This document shows, piece after piece, positions 60,185-64,000 of a stretch of 64,000 nt of DNA. A model generated the notes under the pieces. It was not told the origin of the DNA and searched no databases. It worked only from the letters and a program-made list of their open reading frames with translations. The stretch covers positions 1,984,001-2,048,000 of the forward strand of contig NZ_CP099960.1 of the NCBI RefSeq assembly GCF_024137865.1, in the 5' to 3' direction. Made by a program: the position numbers and the translations under genes. The stretch is from Moraxella sp. FZFQ2102. Lineage in GTDB: Bacteria; Pseudomonadota; Gammaproteobacteria; Pseudomonadales; Moraxellaceae. Each line of letters opens with the position of its first letter. Positions within the stretch are counted from its first letter, which is position 1.

Positions 60185-63100
60185 TTATTGTGGATCGGCC
60201 ATGGTTGATTTCACCAAAGTGGCGATGTTTGCCGCTTTTGGCTTGACCAAATAGAACTTACGAACATAATGTTCAAAGTCGCTTAGGATGGTCTGACCCC
60301 AGACGCTGCCTGTTTTTTCGACATGAGTTTCGATGATTTTACGCAAATAAATGCGATGTTCTTCGGTTTGCTCGCTTGAGATGCGATGTAGGTCGATCAG
60401 CTCGTGGTTGCAGCGGTCGAAGAAATCACCTTGCATATCAAGCACATAAGCAAAGCCACCTGTCATACCTGCACCGAAGTTCAGACCTGTGCGACCCAGT
60501 ACTGTCACCACACCGCCTGTCATGTATTCACAGCAGTGATCGCCTGCGCCTTCGACGACGGCATGGCTGCCCGAGTTACGCACCGCGAAGCGTTCACCTG
60601 CAGTACCAGCTGCATACAGTGCACCACCAGTTGCACCATATAGACAAGTGTTGCCGATGATGGCAGATTCGCTGGTCTTGATGTGGGCAGTGCGTGGTGG
60701 GTAGATGACGATTTCGCCACCTGCCATGCCTTTACCGACATAGTCGTTGGCATCACCTTCAAGCTCGATGTTCAGACCGCCTGCGTTCCACACACCCAGT
60801 GACTGACCTGCAGTACCTGTTAAGTGCAGCTTAATAGGCTTATCGCTCATGCCTAGGTTGCCCCAAGTGGCAGCGATCTCACCTGAGATGCGCGCACCGA
60901 TTGAGCGATCGCAGTTATTAATGCGGTAGCTGTACTCGCCGCCGTAGCCTTTTTTGATGTTGATCGCCATATCGCTGACCATGCGTTCAGCCAGTACGCC
61001 TTTGTCAAATGGTTCATTGTTCGCCACTTGGCAAGTGTGCGGCGCACCTTGGGCGCGTGGGTGGCTGTACAGTAGCGGCGTTAGATCTAGATGGTTTTGT
61101 TTGCTAGTTTCACCTTCTAGGATTTCTAACAAATCAGTGCGACCGACCAGTTCTTCTAGCGTGCGAACGCCCAGTTTCGCCATCCAGTAGCGCGTTTCCA
61201 TAGCGACGAATTTGAAGAAGTTAATCAGCATATCTACTTCGCCGATGTAATGCTCTTCGCGCAAGTCGATGCGCTGTGTGGCAACACCAGTTGGGCAGTT
61301 GTTCAAGTGGCAGATGCGCAGATATTTACAGCCGACAGCGAGCATTGGTGCCGTACCAAAGCCGAAGCTTTCTGCGCCTAGGATGGCAGCTTTCACCACA
61401 TCTAGGCCAGTTTTTAGACCGCCGTCCGTTTGGATGCGCACTTTATCACGCAGACCATTGACGCGCAGAGACTGATGTGCTTCAGCCAAGCCTAGCTCCC
61501 ATGGCGAGCCTGCGTAGTGGATCGATGACAATGGCGATGCCGCTGTACCGCCATCATAGCCTGAGATGGTGATTAGGTCTGCATAAGCCTTGGCAACACC
61601 TGTGGCAATCGTACCCACACCAGGACGAGAGACCAGTTTCACTGAAACTAGGGCATTTGGATTGACTTGTTTTAGATCAAAAATCAGCTGCGCCAAATCT
61701 TCAATCGAATAAATATCATGATGTGGCGGTGGTGAAATCAGTGTCACGCCCGGTACTGAGTAGCGTAGGCGTGCGATCAAGCCATTGACTTTACCACCCG
61801 GTAGCTGACCACCTTCACCTGGTTTTGCACCTTGAGCGATTTTGATCTGTAGGACTTCAGCACTGCGCAGATATGCAGGGGTTACACCGAAGCGACCTGA
61901 TGCGATTTGCTTGATTTTTGAGTTTTTCAAAGTGCCATAGCGCGCAGGGTCTTCACCGCCTTCACCAGAGTTTGAGCGACCGCCGATGGTATTCATTGCC
62001 ATTGCGATTGATTCGTGTGCTTCTGGTGACAATGCACCCAGTGACATCCCTGCTGAGTCAAAGCGTGGCAAGATATGCTCAATGCCTTCGACTTCATCTA
62101 GGCTAATCTCACCATCGGTCTTCAGTGCGAGTAGGTCACGGATGGTGGCGACAGGGCGGTTATTGACGATGTCGGCGTATTTTTGGTATTCGCTATAATC
62201 ACCCGAACGCACCGCAGCGTGTAGTGCGCGCACAACATCAGGGTTGAATGCGTGATATTCTTTGTCAAAGACAAACTTAATCAAGCCGCCTTTGTCAATC
62301 GGTGTGCGACGGTTAAAGGCATTTTTGGCAAGGATGGCTTGGTCTTTGGCAAGATCATCAAAAGTCGCACCCTTGATACGGCTTGACACACCAACAAAGC
62401 ACAGCTCAACGATTTCTTCTGACAGACCAACAGCTTCAAACAGCTGTGCGCCGCGATAAGATGCAATGGTTGAGATACCCATTTTTGATAGGATTTTTAA
62501 TAAGCCCTTATCAATGCTCTTACGGAAATTGGCGCGCGCGGTGATGGCGTCGATTTCGATTTCGCCAGTTGCCACCAGATTATCAATCACATCATAAGCA
62601 AGGTATGGATAGATACAGGTTGCACCAAAGCCAATCAGTACCGCTGCATGGTGTGGATCGCGTACAAAGCCAGTCTCAACGACGATATTGGCATTGGTGC
62701 GCAGACCTTGTTTGATTAGGTAATGATGCACCGCGCCTGTGACCAGTACCGCATTGGCTGGCACTTTGCCTTTGGCGATGTTTTTATCCGATAGGATGAT
62801 CAAGGTATAGCCACTTTCGATCGCAGCTTTCACATCAGCGCAGATATTTTCGATCGCAGCTTTTAGGCTTAAGTTTTCATCATAATTAAGATCAATGCGA
62901 CGGCTTAAGAACGCAGGATCTTGCAAGGCTTCTAGCTGCGCCATCTTGCTTGCCGATAGGATCGGTGATGATAAGATGATACGGTGTGCGTCTTTTGCCG
63001 ACGGGGTGAAGATGTTTGTCTCAGCACCTAGGCAAGTTTGCAAGCTCATCACGATCGATTCGCGCAGTGGGTCGATCGGTGGGTTTGTCACTTGAGCGAA

Positions 63101-64000
63101 CTGCTGACGGAAGAAGTCAGCGACATGGCGAATGTGGCGTGACAGCACTGCCATTGGGGTGTCGTCACCCATTGAGCCGACCGCTTCTTGGGCGTTTTCG
63201 GCGGCAGGGCGGATGATCTCGGTGCGCTCTTCGCTGGTGATGTGGAACATCTTTTGTAGCGATGCGATGGTGTCAGTGTCTTTGACATCAGCCGCTTGTG
63301 CTTTTTCGATAGCTTCGACATCACGGATGCGCATGGCATTTTCGCGCAGCCATTTGCGATATGGATGGGCTTTTTTCAAGATGGTTGCGATGGTCTTGGT
63401 GTCCATGATCTGACCGCTGTGAGTGTCGATGACCAGCATTTGACCTGGGCCGATACGACCTTTGCCAGTGACATCTTCAGGGGCATAATCCCAAGTACCA
63501 ACTTCTGATGCAACGGTGATGTAGCCATTCTTGGTCGTAACCCAGCGAGATGGACGCAAGCCGTTGCGGTCAAGCATACACACTGCATAGCGACCATCTT
63601 GGATTACAAGACCTGCAGGGCCGTCCCACGCTTCCATGTGCTGTGAATAAAATTCATAAAACGCGCGTAAATCCATGTCCATGCTATCGACATTTTGCCA
63701 CGCTGGTGGCACAAGAATGCTCATGGCGTGGAATAGGCTCATGCCACCATTCATCAAGACTTCTAGCATATTATCAAGGCTAGATGAGTCAGAACCTGTG
63801 GTATTAACCAGTGGCGCAAGCTGCTGTAGGCTTGGCAGTTTGTCGGTTTTTAGTTTTGGTGTGCGTGCCACAGACCAGTTGCGGTTACCTGTGATGGTGT
63901 TCAATTCACCATTGTGCGCAAGGTAGCGGAACGGCTGAGCCAGTGGCCATTTTGGCAGGGTGTTGGTCGAGAAGCGTTGGTGGAACACGACAATGTGCGA
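60185..64000 (-). CDS. gltB: glutamate synthase large subunit, partial (5' end beyond window)
   Basis: Converts glutamine and 2-oxoglutarate to two glutamates. About 1271 residues are visible. The frame is open to the right edge, and the first residues ([19 protein letters not shown]) match a position roughly 220 residues into the E. coli protein, so the nucleophilic Cys and most of the glutaminase domain lie outside. Present are the central and FMN domains ([27 protein letters not shown]), the 3Fe-4S motif [13 protein letters not shown] and the C-terminal GXGXG beta-helix ([13 protein letters not shown]). Confidence 0.98.
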   Translation of the reverse strand, partial: SHIVVFHQRFSTNTLPKWPLAQPFRYLAHNGELNTITGNRNWSVARTPKLKTDKLPSLQQLAPLVNTTGSDSSSLDNMLEVLMNGGMSLFHAMSILVPPAWQNVDSMDMDLRAFYEFYSQHMEAWDGPAGLVIQDGRYAVCMLDRNGLRPSRWVTTKNGYITVASEVGTWDYAPEDVTGKGRIGPGQMLVIDTHSGQIMDTKTIATILKKAHPYRKWLRENAMRIRDVEAIEKAQAADVKDTDTIASLQKMFHITSEERTEIIRPAAENAQEAVGSMGDDTPMAVLSRHIRHVADFFRQQFAQVTNPPIDPLRESIVMSLQTCLGAETNIFTPSAKDAHRIILSSPILSASKMAQLEALQDPAFLSRRIDLNYDENLSLKAAIENICADVKAAIESGYTLIILSDKNIAKGKVPANAVLVTGAVHHYLIKQGLRTNANIVVETGFVRDPHHAAVLIGFGATCIYPYLAYDVIDNLVATGEIEIDAITARANFRKSIDKGLLKILSKMGISTIASYRGAQLFEAVGLSEEIVELCFVGVSSRIKGATFDDLAKDQAILAKNAFNRRTPIDKGGLIKFVFDKEYHAFNPDVVRALHAAVRSGDYSEYQKYADIVNNRPVATIRDLLALKTDGEISLDEVEGIEHILPRFDSAGMSLGALSPEAHESIAMAMNTIGGRSNSGEGGEDPARYGTLKNSKIKQIASGRFGVTPAYLRSAEVLQIKIAQGAKPGEGGQLPGGKVNGLIARLRYSVPGVTLISPPPHHDIYSIEDLAQLIFDLKQVNPNALVSVKLVSRPGVGTIATGVAKAYADLITISGYDGGTAASPLSSIHYAGSPWELGLAEAHQSLRVNGLRDKVRIQTDGGLKTGLDVVKAAILGAESFGFGTAPMLAVGCKYLRICHLNNCPTGVATQRIDLREEHYIGEVDMLINFFKFVAMETRYWMAKLGVRTLEELVGRTDLLEILEGETSKQNHLDLTPLLYSHPRAQGAPHTCQVANNEPFDKGVLAERMVSDMAINIKKGYGGEYSYRINNCDRSIGARISGEIAATWGNLGMSDKPIKLHLTGTAGQSLGVWNAGGLNIELEGDANDYVGKGMAGGEIVIYPPRTAHIKTSESAIIGNTCLYGATGGALYAAGTAGERFAVRNSGSHAVVEGAGDHCCEYMTGGVVTVLGRTGLNFGAGMTGGFAYVLDMQGDFFDRCNHELIDLHRISSEQTEEHRIYLRKIIETHVEKTGSVWGQTILSDFEHYVRKFYLVKPKAANIATLVKSTMADPQ

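Overview
The window looks like chromosomal DNA of a Moraxellaceae gammaproteobacterium, most likely a Moraxella or close relative. I infer this from the housekeeping protein sequences, the A+T-rich intergenic DNA, and a giant trimeric autotransporter (TAA) lying beside a TpgA-type SmpA-OmpA lipoprotein, a pairing known from Acinetobacter AtaA/TpgA. The species cannot be named from sequence alone. Most of the window is ordinary core genome. The accessory part is about 42.2-58 kb.

Layout. 0-8.4 kb: a lipoprotein, queA-tgt (queuosine tRNA modification), mrp (Fe-S carrier ATPase), an MscS channel, then ppsR, a DUF4377 lipoprotein and sthA on the minus strand. 8.7-17.9 kb: ppsA (divergent from its regulator ppsR), a GYF_2-RDD membrane protein, ung, tadA, cmk, rpsA, ihfB, lapA and pyrF. 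17.9-20.3 kb, minus strand: dgkA, a PhoH-like ATPase and ybeY, preceded by tRNA-Leu(UAG). 20.4-30.7 kb: a secreted protein of unknown function, a DUF475/TerC membrane protein, carAB behind a leader that looks like a transcription attenuator, a Kef-type antiporter and a CorA with a long acidic N-terminus. 31-38.4 kb: hisZ-purA, 5-formyltetrahydrofolate cyclo-ligase and cydDC. 38.4-42.2 kb: an unknown protein and cysT-cysW-cysA for sulfate uptake, with CysA missing its usual C-terminal domain.

42.2-58.3 kb is the accessory part. It holds an 85-bp inverted-repeat element, about 0.9 kb of A+T-rich non-coding DNA with a G10 tract, and a 3271-residue TAA with an exact internal duplication of about 670 bp. 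A second, promoterless TAA C-terminus broken by a TAG stop follows, then tpgA. A complete IS3/IS150-type element has inserted into the loop of the terminator between tpgA and a lysR gene; the lysR gene is divergent from a LysE/RhtB exporter. The window closes with gltD and a gltB that runs off the right edge.

Functional links. PpsR controls PpsA. CydDC supports assembly of cytochrome bd. GltBD and CarAB consume glutamine and supply glutamate, arginine and pyrimidine pathways. TpgA probably anchors the TAA to peptidoglycan. Two kinds of intergenic repeat (a roughly 54-70-bp A+T-rich unit and small GC palindromes) are scattered between the operons. The most interesting items are the carA leader, the TAA locus (G tract, internal duplication, residual anchor gene) and the IS-split terminator.
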